Assembly: GCF_000696185.1 (NCBI RefSeq)
Contig: NZ_KK853997.1
Span: 590,734 to 631,871 of the forward strand
Length of the DNA stretch: 41,138 bases
Direction: 5' to 3'
DNA from: Kitasatospora cheerisanensis KCTC 2395
GTDB lineage: Bacteria > Actinomycetota > Actinomycetes > Streptomycetales > Streptomycetaceae
This document shows positions 1 through 8,075 of the stretch, in pieces (the stretch's first letter is position 1; every line of letters begins with the position of its first letter). The notes below the pieces were generated by a model, which worked only from the letters and a program-made list of their open reading frames with translations, searched no databases and had not been told where the DNA came from. A program made the translations under genes and the position numbers.

Positions 1-1711
1 GGTTCGAGGGCCAGGGCGCGCCGGTAGCAGTCGCGGGCGCGTTCCGTGCCGCCCTCCTCGGCGCGGTAGGTGTCGCCCAGGAAGCGCCAGGCCATCGGCG
101 TCTCCTCCACCGCCAGGGACTCCTGGTAGTGGGCGCGGGCCAGCGCCTTCAGGCGCAGCGCGTAGTAGGCGTCGCCGAGCATCAGGAAGGCCGTCGCGTT
201 GTCCGGGTCCGCCTCCACCGCCTGCCGGTAGCAGCCCGCCGCTTCGACGAACTCCCGCCGCCGGAAGTGCTGTTCGCCGCGCTCGATGTGGTCCGCGGCC
301 TCCCGGTGCGCCCGGGTGACCAGCTCGACGCCGAGCAGCCGGGCCACTCTGGCCGCCAGCAGCGGTTCGCTCTCCGCCAGTTGGAGCAGCATCTCGGCGC
401 CGTCGGGGCTTCCCGCGATCATGGCGGCGAAGATCTGGGGCTGGATCTGCCCCGGGGGGAGGTTGCCGATCTCCGGGGAGATCGTCAGCCGCCCGTCCTC
501 GAACCGGGCGAAGGCGCGCTGCGGTTCGGGGCGGGCCGCGGCATCGCGGAGGCCAGCTCGCGGACGCCGGTGCCGGCCAGCCGGACGAGTTCGGCCTCCC
601 AGCGGGCCGCTTCCGGGGAGTCCTCCTCCATCAGCATCAGGACCAGGGTGCGCAGCACTTCCTCCTCCGCGGCGGTCGGCGGGTCCGACAGGCCGGAGCG
701 GAGCAGGTCGATCGCGGTCCGCCGGCGCCCGGCGTGGCCGTGCGCCCGGGCGAGCCGGCGCAGCAGGCCGGGGCCGTCGTCCGGGTGCTCCGCCCGCAGG
801 CGCTCGACGACGGCGGCCGTCCGGTCCCAGTCCCCGGCCTGGGCGAAGCACTCCGCCAGCCAGTACCGGAACGGCGAGCCCGGATCGGCCCGGGCGACCA
901 GCCGGTCGCCCCACTCGGCGCGGAGCACGGCGCGGTCGGCGGCGCCCTCCTCCAGCAGCCGCCACAGCTCCCGCCGCCAGGCGGCCGCCAGCTCCACCAG
1001 TGCGCCGGGCGCCCGCCGTTCCAGCCACGGGGCGGTCAACTCGACGACCTGCTCCGGCCGTTCGGCGTCGGCCGCGGCCGCCACCAGCTCGAACGCCTCG
1101 TACCGCAGCCACAACCCCTCGCGCAGCTCGGGCAGTTCGCGGCCCAGGAAGCGTTCCAGCTCGGCGACCGCCGGTTCCAGGTGCGGCACGAGCTCCTCGG
1201 CCCGGGCGGTGTGCGCCGCGCTCCCGCACACCGCCGTGCCGAGGGCCGCCAGGACGGCGCAGCGCCACTCGCCCGCCGATTCGCCGTACTGACGGGCCAG
1301 CAGGAACCGCCGGTGCGCCTCGGCGCGGTTGCCCGCGGCGTCGCACTCGACGGCCCGCAGCAGTTGCGCCCAGGCCTCCAGCAGCAGCTTCGCCCGGCGG
1401 TTGACCTTGTTCCCGACCCCGACGGCGGCGACGATGCCGCCGGCCATCGCCTCCAGTACCGCCGCCAGCACTCCGGCGTCGGCCCCGGCGGTCCACGGGT
1501 CCTCCTGCGCGACCGCCCAGGCCAGCGCGGCGCCCAGCAGGTCCTGGCCCTCGGCCTCGGCCAGCTCCGCGACGGCGTCGCGGCGCGGCTCGGGCGCGAG
1601 GGCGGCCAACTCCCGTAGCTGCCGGCCGGTTTCGGCCGGGTCGGGCGCCGGCCCGGCGTCGTCCCGTCCGGTGTCCGTGGCCAGTACCGTCATCATGGCC
1701 CGAGCGAGCAC
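1..1711 (-). CDS. Tetratricopeptide-repeat protein, 3'-partial, frameshifted
   Basis: Long alanine/leucine/arginine-rich helical protein that runs off the left edge of the window. The first ~400 residues (GTG start at 1711 just behind a G-rich, RBS-like run) are helical-repeat-like, with pieces such as YWLAECFAQAGDWDRT and LARAHGHAGRRRTAIDLL. That frame stops at 485. The adjacent frame continues without a break to base 1 and encodes clear TPR units (HFRRREFVEAAGCYRQAVEA, AFLMLGDAYYALRLKALA). The switch lies near the four-base G run at 528-531 (CCCC on the coding strand), where one extra C joins both parts. TPR proteins are protein-interaction scaffolds; no catalytic domain is visible, so the role is unknown. 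An ATG at 1696 is an alternative start. A pair of separate genes is possible but less likely, because the second part has no good start of its own. Confidence 0.7.
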
Positions 1712-1822
1712 GGTTCCCCCCTGCCCCGGGGAGCGCCCGCCGTCCCCACCACGGCGCTCCGGTACCCAGTAGTTTCCCGCCCCGCGCGGCGGACAACCGC
1801 CGTGCGGCTCCGGTGGGTCGGG

Positions 1823-2350
1823 CTACTTGTCGACCGGTTCGGCGGGCGCCGGCCCGGCCGCCTTCCGGCCGTGCGCGAGCCGCTGGCGGGCGGTGCGGCC
1901 GCGGCGCTCCAGCGGGAGGCTGCCGGTGGCGGCGGCGAGGCCGTACGGGGGCATGTCGCCGTAGATCACCTCGTAGTTGCCGGCCGGGACGATGTACGTC
2001 TCGTGCCAGATCCCCACGTGCTGGCGGGACTTGGCCTCGTAGCGGTTGATCGTCGACCAGGCCTTGCGGTGCAGCTGCTGCGGCGCGGCGGCGTAGGTGA
2101 GCAGCTTCTCCTCGGACTCCCAGTACTGGACCACGTAGTAGGTGCGCGGCGAGCCGGACAGCAGGTGGTGGCCGAGCAGCCCGCTCTGCGGGTCGCGGGT
2201 GAGTTCGCGCAGCATGCGCGGCATGGCGACGAAGACGGGCAGCCAGTGGTGCAGGGCCCAGAAGTGGTTGATCCGCATGCCGATCAGGAACAGGACGACG
2301 TTTCCCTCGGCGGCGGCGGTGGTGCGACCCGGTATCGGCTTGGCGAACAC
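1823..2350 (-). CDS. DUF4188 family protein
   Basis: 175-residue protein with the features of the DUF4188 family (ferredoxin-like alpha/beta barrel, distantly like heme or monooxygenase-type dimeric barrels): VVLFLIGMRINHFWALHHW near the N-terminus, then MPRMLRELTRDPQSGLLGHH, YYVVQYWESEEKLLTYA and a C-terminal MPPYGLAAATG. No enzyme activity is established for the family as far as I know. I chose the GTG at 2350 because GAGAGGGGG sits six bases upstream and the protein then begins at the conserved PGRTTA region. Upstream ATGs (2376, 2428) would run into the promoter of the divergent MerR gene. That arrangement suggests the MerR protein regulates it. Confidence 0.75.
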   Translation of the reverse strand: MFAKPIPGRTTAAAEGNVVLFLIGMRINHFWALHHWLPVFVAMPRMLRELTRDPQSGLLGHHLLSGSPRTYYVVQYWESEEKLLTYAAAPQQLHRKAWSTINRYEAKSRQHVGIWHETYIVPAGNYEVIYGDMPPYGLAAATGSLPLERRGRTARQRLAHGRKAAGPAPAEPVDK

Positions 2351-2385
2351 AGGTGTCCCCCTCTCGTGGCGGACCATCCCCGTGA

Positions 2386-2419
2386 TTGGATAGTCACGCT
2401 CATCAATGCTTTGGATAGT
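2386..2419. promoter_or_regulatory. Direct repeat TTGGATAGT in the DUF4188/MerR divergent promoter
   Basis: The nine-base word TTGGATAGT occurs at 2386-2394 and again at 2411-2419, 25 bp apart, in the short gap between the divergent DUF4188 and MerR genes. The region is more AT-rich than its surroundings. It is the obvious candidate for regulator binding or overlapping promoters, but I cannot assign -35/-10 boxes with confidence. Confidence 0.4.
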
Positions 2420-2447
2420 GGCACTCACCTACGGAGGGCACAAGGGG

Positions 2448-3097
2448 ATGCGCCTGGCAGATCTCAGCGAACGGAGCGGCGTCTCCCTCGCCACGATCAA
2501 GTACTACCTGCGCGAGGGGCTGCTCCCGCCCGGCCGCCGCGTCAACACCACCCAGGCCGAGTACGACGAGTCGCACCTGCGCCGGCTCCGCCTGGTCCGG
2601 GCCCTGATCCAGGTCGGCCGGATCCCGGTGGCCACCGCCCGCGAGGTGCTCGCGCACATCGACGACGACTCCCTCGGCCTCACCATCCGCCTCGGCGCGG
2701 CCATCTGGGCCCTCCCGCAGTGCCCCGAACCCGCCCCGCGAGCGAGGACGACCCCTCGGACGCCACCGCCCGCACCCTGGTCGGCGACCTGCTCGACCGG
2801 CTCGGCTGGACCACCGCCCGCGAACTCGGCGACCTCTCCCCCGCCCACCGTTCGCTGGTCTCCGCGCTCGCCACCCTCGACCGGCTCGGCTACCCCTTCG
2901 ACGCCGACGACCTGCTCCCCTACGCCCACTCCATGGAACAGGCCGCCGCGTACGACCTCGACCGCATGGAGCTCCTGCCCACCGCCCGGGAACAGGCCGA
3001 GTACGCCGTCGCCGGCGCGGTCCTCTTCGAGCCCGTCCTGCTCAACCTCCGCCGCCTCGCCCAGTCCGAGCAGTCCACCCGCCGCTACGGCCTGTAG
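2448..3097 (+). CDS. MerR family transcriptional regulator, frameshifted
   Basis: The N-terminus is a MerR winged helix: MRLADLSERSGVSLATIKYY followed by LREGLLPPGRRVNTTQAEYD and the LRLVRALIQVGRIPVATARE helix. After about 95 residues the frame moves by one base at the C run 2734-2737, and the protein continues in the next frame (DATARTLVGDLLDRLGWTTA through YDLDRMELLPTAREQAEYAV) to a TAG at 3097. One added C gives an unbroken 216-residue protein, a usual length for this family. The ATG at 2448 is preceded by GGAGGG. The C-terminal part is an effector domain of unknown ligand, and no metal-binding Cys pattern is visible. It is divergent from the DUF4188 gene, its likely target. The shift is probably a sequence error. 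Confidence 0.8.
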
Positions 3098-3140
3098 CCG
3101 GCGACCCCGAGCCTGCCGCTCAGGCAACCGCGACCTGCGC

Positions 3141-3734
3141 TCAGGCGATGCCCAGGCCGGTGAGGACGGTGTTCGCCCCGGCGGTGAAGGCCGTGGACGG
3201 CGAGGTGGCGGCGCGGGTGCCGAGGGCGGCCGCGAGGAGGGGGAAGGCGGCCGGGGCGGGGGTGACGGCGGGGCCCTGGTGTTCGACTTCGAGGGCGCCG
3301 ATGGTGTAGGCGACCAGGGCGTGCAGGGCCGCGGCCCGGGCGGGGGCGTCCAGGCCGGCGGCGTCGAGGGCCTGGAGGATCCGCTCGCGCCAGCGCAGTG
3401 CGGGCAGGCTGGTGCGGTGGTGGCGGACCGCCAGCGGGAGGACGCCGGGGTGGGCGCCGACGGCTTCTCGCATCCGGGCCAGCAGGGCGAGCAACCGGGC
3501 GCGCGGGGACGGCTCCCGACCGGCCGCCCGGTCGAGGACGGGGCCGAGGGCGAGGTCCACCACCAGGCACTCGAGCTCCTCGCGGTCCTCGACGTAGCGG
3601 TACAACGCCATGGTCCGGCGGTCGAGTTCGGCCGCGACGGTGCGCATGGAGAGCGCCGGCAGGCCGTCGCGGTCGATGACGGCCAGCGCGGCGGCGGCGA
3701 TCTGATCGTTGGTCAGGGAGCGTGGGCGAGGCAC
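3141..3734 (-). CDS. TetR family transcriptional repressor
   Basis: 197-residue one-component repressor. An N-terminal helix-turn-helix spans roughly residues 8-55 (SLTNDQIAAAALAVIDRDGL, SMRTVAAELDRRTMALYRYV). The all-helical C-terminal ligand domain (PALRWRERILQALDAAGLDA, LHALVAYTIGALEVEHQGPA) resembles the TetR_C class. The start is GTG at 3734, giving MPRPRSLTNDQ. It is transcribed away from the peroxiredoxin-like gene. The 65-bp gap holds two near-identical inverted repeats that are very likely its own operators. It probably represses both genes; the ligand is not apparent. Confidence 0.9.
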   Translation of the reverse strand: MPRPRSLTNDQIAAAALAVIDRDGLPALSMRTVAAELDRRTMALYRYVEDREELECLVVDLALGPVLDRAAGREPSPRARLLALLARMREAVGAHPGVLPLAVRHHRTSLPALRWRERILQALDAAGLDAPARAAALHALVAYTIGALEVEHQGPAVTPAPAAFPLLAAALGTRAATSPSTAFTAGANTVLTGLGIA

Positions 3735-3737
3735 GGG

Positions 3738-3785
3738 TTGACAGCGTACGGCATACGCCTACAGTTTTGGCGTACGGTCTACACC
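3738..3785 (+). promoter_or_regulatory. Sigma-70-type promoter with two TetR operators
   Basis: TTGACA (3738-3743) and TACAGT (3760-3765) form a near-consensus promoter with a 16-bp spacer, reading toward the peroxiredoxin-like gene. The spacer is filled by the perfect inverted repeat GCGTA-CGGCA-TACGC (3744-3758). A second imperfect copy, GGCGTA-CGGTC-TACACC (3769-3785), covers the expected transcription start. Centre-to-centre distance is 26 bp. An operator lodged between -35 and -10, plus a second over +1, is a classic TetR-family repression design. Confidence 0.8.
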
Positions 3786-3799
3786 TACGAGGAGCCCAC

Positions 3800-4384
3800 G
3801 TGTCCCGTCTCCGGCCCGGCACCACCGCACCGACCGTCCCGACCACCGACGCCACCGGCGCGCCCCTCCCGCCCGTGCCGCCGGGCGGCCTGACCCACCT
3901 GCAGTTCCGCCGCTTCGCGGGCTGCCCCGTCTGCAACCTGCACCTGCGCGGATTCGCCGTCCGCCACGGGGAGTTGAGCGCGGCAGGGGTGCGCGAGACG
4001 GCCGTGTTCCACTCCCCCGCCGAGGAGCTGCGGCCGCACGCCGGGACGCTGCCGTTCGCGCTGGTCGCCGATCCCGGGCAGCGGCTGTACCGCGCGTACG
4101 GGGTGGAGCGCGGCGTCCGTGCGCTGCTCGACCCGCGGGCCTGGCCGACCATCCTCCGGGCCGTGCTGCGGAGCGTTCCGCTGGTGCTGCGCGGGCGCGA
4201 GCGGCCGCCCGCGTCCCGGCCGCTCGGCGGCCGGATCGGGCTGCCGGCGGACTTCCTGCTCGCCGCCGACGGCCGGATCCTGGCCGCGCACTACGGTACG
4301 CACGCGGCCGATCACTGGAGCGTCGACCAGGTGCTCGCGCTGGCCGCCGCGCACCGCGGCGGCGCCGTCCGGCAACCGGGCTGA
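3800..4384 (+). CDS. Peroxiredoxin-like (AhpC/TSA superfamily) protein
   Basis: 194-residue thioredoxin-fold protein. The redox motif is RRFAGCPVCNLHLRGF (Cys-Pro-Val-Cys, about residues 42-45), followed by AVFHSPAEELRPHAGTLPFA and the cis-Pro-type LPADFLLAADGRILAAHYG near the C-terminus. This matches the AhpC-TSA_2 or peroxiredoxin-like group and suggests a cytosolic thiol-dependent peroxide or disulfide reductase. GTG at 3800 is chosen because GAGGAG lies five bases upstream and the promoter/operator array ends just before it. The linked TetR gene suggests induction by a reactive or toxic compound. The exact substrate is unknown. Confidence 0.85.
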   Translation: MSRLRPGTTAPTVPTTDATGAPLPPVPPGGLTHLQFRRFAGCPVCNLHLRGFAVRHGELSAAGVRETAVFHSPAEELRPHAGTLPFALVADPGQRLYRAYGVERGVRALLDPRAWPTILRAVLRSVPLVLRGRERPPASRPLGGRIGLPADFLLAADGRILAAHYGTHAADHWSVDQVLALAAAHRGGAVRQPG

Positions 4385-4461
4385 GCTCGGACGATTGGGC
4401 GCCGCCGGGCCGGGCATGCGCCAAGTGAACCCGTCCGACCGCGAGGAAGGGAGCCGGGGCC

Positions 4462-4703
4462 ATGGAGGAGACGCCGCAGGGCGGCGCGGGCGGTGTGCCC
4501 ACGCCCGAGCAGGACCGCGAGGAGTACCGCGACTCGCACCAGGAGGATCCGCTCCGGGTGCGCCTGGACTACCGGGGCGAAGGCCGTCCGCCGACCGTCC
4601 GGCACGGCCCGCCGAGCGACCAGGAGACCGCCGCCGAGCCGGCCCACGCCCCGAGGACCACCGTGCCGAGGGCCGCCCGCCGACCGTCACGCACGACTGG
4701 TGA
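4462..4703 (+). CDS. Small hydrophilic protein of unknown function, frameshifted
   Basis: Opens with ATG at 4462 behind GAGGAAGGGAG. The first ~60 residues are acidic, polar and low-complexity (PTPEQDREEYRDSHQEDPLR, RLDYRGEGRPPTVRHGPPSD). The frame then degenerates, but the neighbouring frame after the CCCC run at 4649-4652 gives EDHRAEGRPPTVTHDW and a stop at 4703. The word EGRPPTV therefore appears twice, once before and once after the shift, which argues that both parts belong to one 80-residue protein and that a C is missing. No domain recognised. It precedes the antitoxin-like gene by about 100 bp. Confidence 0.5.
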
Positions 4704-4809
4704 CGGCGCCCGGCCGGCACCCGGTGGTGGAACTGCTGCGGATGCAGGCCGAGTTGTGCGGAGGGATGCTGGCTGTACCACCCGAAGTCCAGACCCCAGG
4801 AGCGACCCG

Positions 4810-4995
4810 ATGTCGGTGTTGGACAAGCTGAAGCAGATGCTGAAAGGCCACGAGGACCAGGCCGAGAAGGGCGTCGACAAGGCGGGGGACGCGTTCGACG
4901 ACAGGACCGGAGGCAAGTACAGCGGCCAGGTCGACACCGCCCAGGACAAGCTCAAGGAGCAGTTCGGCAACGACCAGGACCAGCCACCCCACTGA
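4810..4995 (+). CDS. MT0933-like antitoxin family small protein
   Basis: 61-residue, highly charged and helical: MSVLDKLKQMLKGHEDQAEK, then GVDKAGDAFDDRTGGKYSGQ and VDTAQDKLKEQFG. This is the common actinobacterial family labelled antitoxin (MT0933/Rv0909-like). No toxin gene is adjacent, so the label is only a family name here, and a stress-protein role is equally possible. ATG 4810 has AGGAG seven bases upstream. It converges on the lanthipeptide precursor and shares its terminators. Confidence 0.8.
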   Translation: MSVLDKLKQMLKGHEDQAEKGVDKAGDAFDDRTGGKYSGQVDTAQDKLKEQFGNDQDQPPH

Positions 4996-5001
4996 GGTGG
5001 C

Positions 5002-5049
5002 CCGCGGCGGCCGGACCCGCGCGTTGCCGCGCGGGGCCGGCCGCCGCGG
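5002..5049. terminator. Long GC hairpin, bidirectional terminator
   Basis: CCGCGGCGGCCGG (5002-5014) pairs perfectly with 5037-5049. Inside it, CCCGCGCG (5016-5023) pairs with 5028-5035 around a TTGC loop. It sits just after the antitoxin stop (4995) and before the convergent lanthipeptide precursor stop, so it can end transcripts from both sides. Confidence 0.75.
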
Positions 5050-5051
5050 TC

Positions 5052-5074
5052 ACCGCCCGCTCGGGGCGGGCGGT
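5052..5074. terminator. Second GC hairpin overlapping the precursor stop
   Basis: ACCGCCCGC (5052-5060), five-base loop, GCGGGCGGT (5066-5074). On the minus strand it begins at the last base of the precursor stop codon, so it is the first terminator met by the lanthipeptide transcript. Confidence 0.6.
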
Positions 5075-5283
5075 CACTCCAGGACCACGATCACCACGGT
5101 GCGCGAGCAGGTGCTCTGGCCGCCGCAGATGACGGTGGACGCGCCGCAGACGGCGGTCTGCATCAGCGAGCAGCCGCTGGCGTCCTGCGGGCTGAAGTGG
5201 GTGTCCTCGGCGAGCAGCTGCTCCAGTCGGGAGGTGCTGCCGCCCTCGGAGGACTTCTCGGGAGGCGGGGAGTTGGCCTGCAT
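5074..5283 (-). CDS. lanA: Putative lanthipeptide precursor peptide (LanA)
   Basis: 69 residues. The N-terminal ~36 form a hydrophilic leader (MQANSPPPEKSSEGG, then the amphipathic SRLEQLLAEDTHFSPQDA). The C-terminal ~33 form a core rich in Cys and Ser/Thr: GCSLMQTAVCGASTVICGG then QSTCSRTVVIVVLE. Four Cys and about eight Ser/Thr could give up to four (methyl)lanthionine rings. The start ATG lies 5 bp after the synthetase stop, and the ribosome site GAAGGAG lies inside the end of the synthetase gene, so the two are translationally coupled. The LEQLLAED segment resembles the short helical recognition element of class III/IV leaders. Family membership rests on position and composition; I do not recognise a described peptide. 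Confidence 0.75.
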   Translation of the reverse strand: MQANSPPPEKSSEGGSTSRLEQLLAEDTHFSPQDASGCSLMQTAVCGASTVICGGQSTCSRTVVIVVLE

Positions 5284-5288
5284 GGCGA

Positions 5289-7960
5289 TCAGGCTCCTTC
5301 GGTAGGGGTTTCGGGGGTCCGCCGGCTTTCGGGGACCGACCGGCTTTCGGGGATCCACAGGCGGGGGCCGCCGTGGCGGAGTCGGAGCAGGAAGGCGAGG
5401 ACGCCGGAGAGTCCGGTGCCGTGGCCGGTGGTGACGGTGCGCCCGGTCTCGTCGGGGACGAGGTACCGGCCGCCGCGGAGCACGGCGCGCACCTGGAGAG
5501 CGTCGTACAGGTCCTGGGCCCACCGGCGGTAGCGCTCCTCGCCGGTCTCCTCGGCCAGGTCGAGCAGGAACTCGCCGTTCCCGGCCAGGCCGTGGCAGGA
5601 CCCGGCGGAGGCGTGCCGGCGGGAGCGGCGGACGGCGAGCCCGGCCTGTCCGGCGAGTTCGCGGGCCCGCTCGTCGCCGGTGGCCCGCCCGTAGCGGAGC
5701 AGGAAAGTGCCGATGCCGGAGGAGCCGGAGCACCAGTGCGGCAGGTGCAGCGGCGCGGTGCCGGGCGGTTCCTCGCCGACGGGCCACCAGGCCGCGCCGT
5801 CCTCGACGGTGGCGGTGCGGACCAGGGCGTCGGCGGCCTGCCGGGCGGCTTCCAGGCAGCGTTCGTCGGGGAGTTGACGGCCCGCCAGCAGCAGGAACAG
5901 TCCGATGCCGGCGACGCCGTGGCCGTAGCCGAGGTGGGCGAGGCCGCGCAGCGCGGAGTCGAAGCCGTCGGGCACGGGCCAGCGGACGCCGTCGGGGGTG
6001 GGCCGCGCGCCGTCGAGGACGGAGTCGGCGCAGACCCGGGCCCGGCGGCGAAGCGCTCGTCGCCGGTGCGCTGCCCCAGGGCGAGGTGGGCCAGGCCGCA
6101 GCCGGCGGCGCCGTGGCAGACGTCGGGGTTGGGCCAGCGGGTGGGGAGCCGGGCGGCGAGGTCGAGGGCGCGCTCGGCGAGGGCCGGGTCGTGCAAGGTC
6201 CCGGCCGCGTCGTACAGCGCCCAGGCGGTGCCCGCGTGGCCGAAGTACAGTCCGGGCAGCAGCCTTTGACGGCCAGTCAGGCGCGCGTCCAGCCAGCCGG
6301 CGGCCGTGGCGAGGGCGGGCAGCAGGGCGGGGTCGGGGTCGGGCAGGGTCCGAAGGGCGCGGTCCAGGACGGCGAGAGTGCCGGCCGCTCCGTGCTGGAC
6401 GGCGCGGGGGTCGCAGGCCTCCAGGCCCGCGGGGGCGGGCCACAGCCGGGCGGGGTCGGCGGCATCCATGGTGGCGACGGTGTGGGCGAGCCCGTCGCGC
6501 AGCAGCCGGTCGGCCGGGACGGGGCGCGGCGGCGCCGGCGGGCGGGTGGCCGGCGGGTGGTCGAGGAAGGCGCGGGCCTGCGCGGGCGTCCAGCGCTGCG
6601 CCGGGTCGTCGGCGGTGAGGGCGGCGATGAGGGGTTGCAGGCGGCGGGCGGCCGGGTTGTCGACGGCGAGCGCGGCCAGCCATTCGGTCAGGCGGCGGTG
6701 CCGCGGGCGGTCGTCGTCGGGGAGCGCGGGGTGGATGCCGGAGGTCAGGAAGAACAGGGTGGCGCCGAGCCCGTAGCAGGTGGTGGCGGTCAACGGCACG
6801 AAGGGGTCGGCGAGTTGCTCGGGGGCGGCGTAGGCCGGGGTGTACATCCGGGTGCCGCGGGCGCCCGGCTCGACCATTCCTTCGAGGTCGACCAGGCGGA
6901 GCCGCCCGTCCGGGCCGACCATCAGGTTGCCCGGGTTGAGGTCGAGCCAGACCAGCCCTTCGCGGGCGATCGCCGCCGCGGCCTCGACGACTTCCCGGGC
7001 CATGCCGGTGCAGGCGTCGGCCGGGAGTCCACGGTCCCTCAGCACGCGTGCGCCGACCCACTGTTCGAGCGTGACCCCGGGGAGCTCGGACTGGGCGAGG
7101 AACAGGTCGCCGTCCTGCTCGACCAGGCCGACCGGTCGCGGCGCCAGGCCGGTCGCCGCCAGCGCCTTGAGCGCCCTGGCCTCGCCGCGCAGCAGCTCGC
7201 GGACGTCGCTGCCGTCCGCGGCGACGGCGACGTGCCGGCGCGCCTGCTTGAGCACCACCGGCGCCCCGGTGTCGCGGTCGACGGCGCGGTAGACGCCGCC
7301 GCGGTAGGCGTGCCGGATCGCGCCGCGGACGGCGAACCGGCCGCCCACCAGCACCTCCGCGGCGTCCTCGGCCGGCTGCGCGCCGAGCGGGTCGGCGGCC
7401 CAGGGCGGCGGCGCGAACCACGGCACCGGGCGGTCGGGGACGAGCGTCCCGTCCGGCGCGGTCAGCACCGATTCGAAGCTGCCGTCGTTGTTCAGCCGGG
7501 CCGGCGCGGCGAACACGCCGTAGCGGTAGGAGACGATGCCGCCCCGGCGCACCGGCCGGTCGGACAGCACGGCGGGGCCGGGCAGGCCGTCCAGGGCGCG
7601 GGCGAGGTCGGCGGCGACGGCGCGGAAGTGCGGGTCGTCGTCCGGGTAGGCGGTGAGGAACTTCCCGGCCGCCGCGCGGTCGCAGCGGGTGGCGGTGAGC
7701 CGCTCGACCTCGCGGGCGTCGGCGGCGTGCTTGAACGCGCAGGAGTGCGCGGCGAGCACGGCCGCCGAGCGGCGCAGCACGTCCGGCGCCGAGAGCGGGG
7801 TCGCCGACACGTGGATCTTCCAACCCTGGGCGCGCGGGCGGTAGTTCGGCGGGAGGTGCTGGACCCACGGCGGGGCGGCGACCGGCGACCAGGCCCGTCC
7901 GGTCCGGTCCAGGACGGATCGGACCAGGGTGCTGAACGGCGCGTCCCTGTCGTGCTCCAT
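5289..7960 (-). CDS. Lanthipeptide synthetase, class IV (LanL)-like lyase-kinase-cyclase, frameshifted
   Basis: About 890 residues once one base is added near 6034-6046. The N-terminal lyase region includes RAQGWKIHVSATPLSAPDVL and LSDRPVRRGGIVSYRYGVF. The Ser/Thr kinase domain (about 215-470) has VVLKQARRHV, the catalytic loop GLVWLDLNPGNLMV and LVDLEG. The LanC-like cyclase (about 510-890) has DVCHGAAG, HWCSGSSGIGTFLL and SCHGLAGNGEFLLD. Ser/Thr of the precursor would be phosphorylated, eliminated and cyclised onto Cys. The Cys of HWCSG and the Cys-His of SCHG match the three zinc ligands of LanC/LanL cyclases, which class III enzymes usually lack, so class IV is favoured. ATG 7960 is used. 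No transporter or protease gene lies beside it. The frameshift most likely is a sequence error. Confidence 0.85.
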
Positions 7961-8075
7961 GGCCTTCCACCCGTTGCGGGGCGGGCTGGATGTCCCGCAC
8001 TTCCCGGCCGGGGAAGTGTCGGTTCCACGCTACCGACGGCCCTGCGCCCGGACGAGCCCGGACGGCCGCCGGGCC

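Noticed and set aside
520..560. Programmed ribosomal frameshifting in the TPR, MerR or other genes
   Set aside because: No slippery heptamer with downstream structure is shared; the sites are just short G/C runs in unrelated genes.
2406..3893. A single open frame running from the MerR N-terminus across the TetR gene
   Set aside because: After about residue 110 the sequence is low-complexity and antisense to the TetR repressor; the true MerR C-terminus is in the adjacent frame and stops at 3097.
4810..4995. Toxin-antitoxin module
   Set aside because: Only the antitoxin-family name is present; the neighbouring small protein and the lanthipeptide genes are not recognisable toxins.
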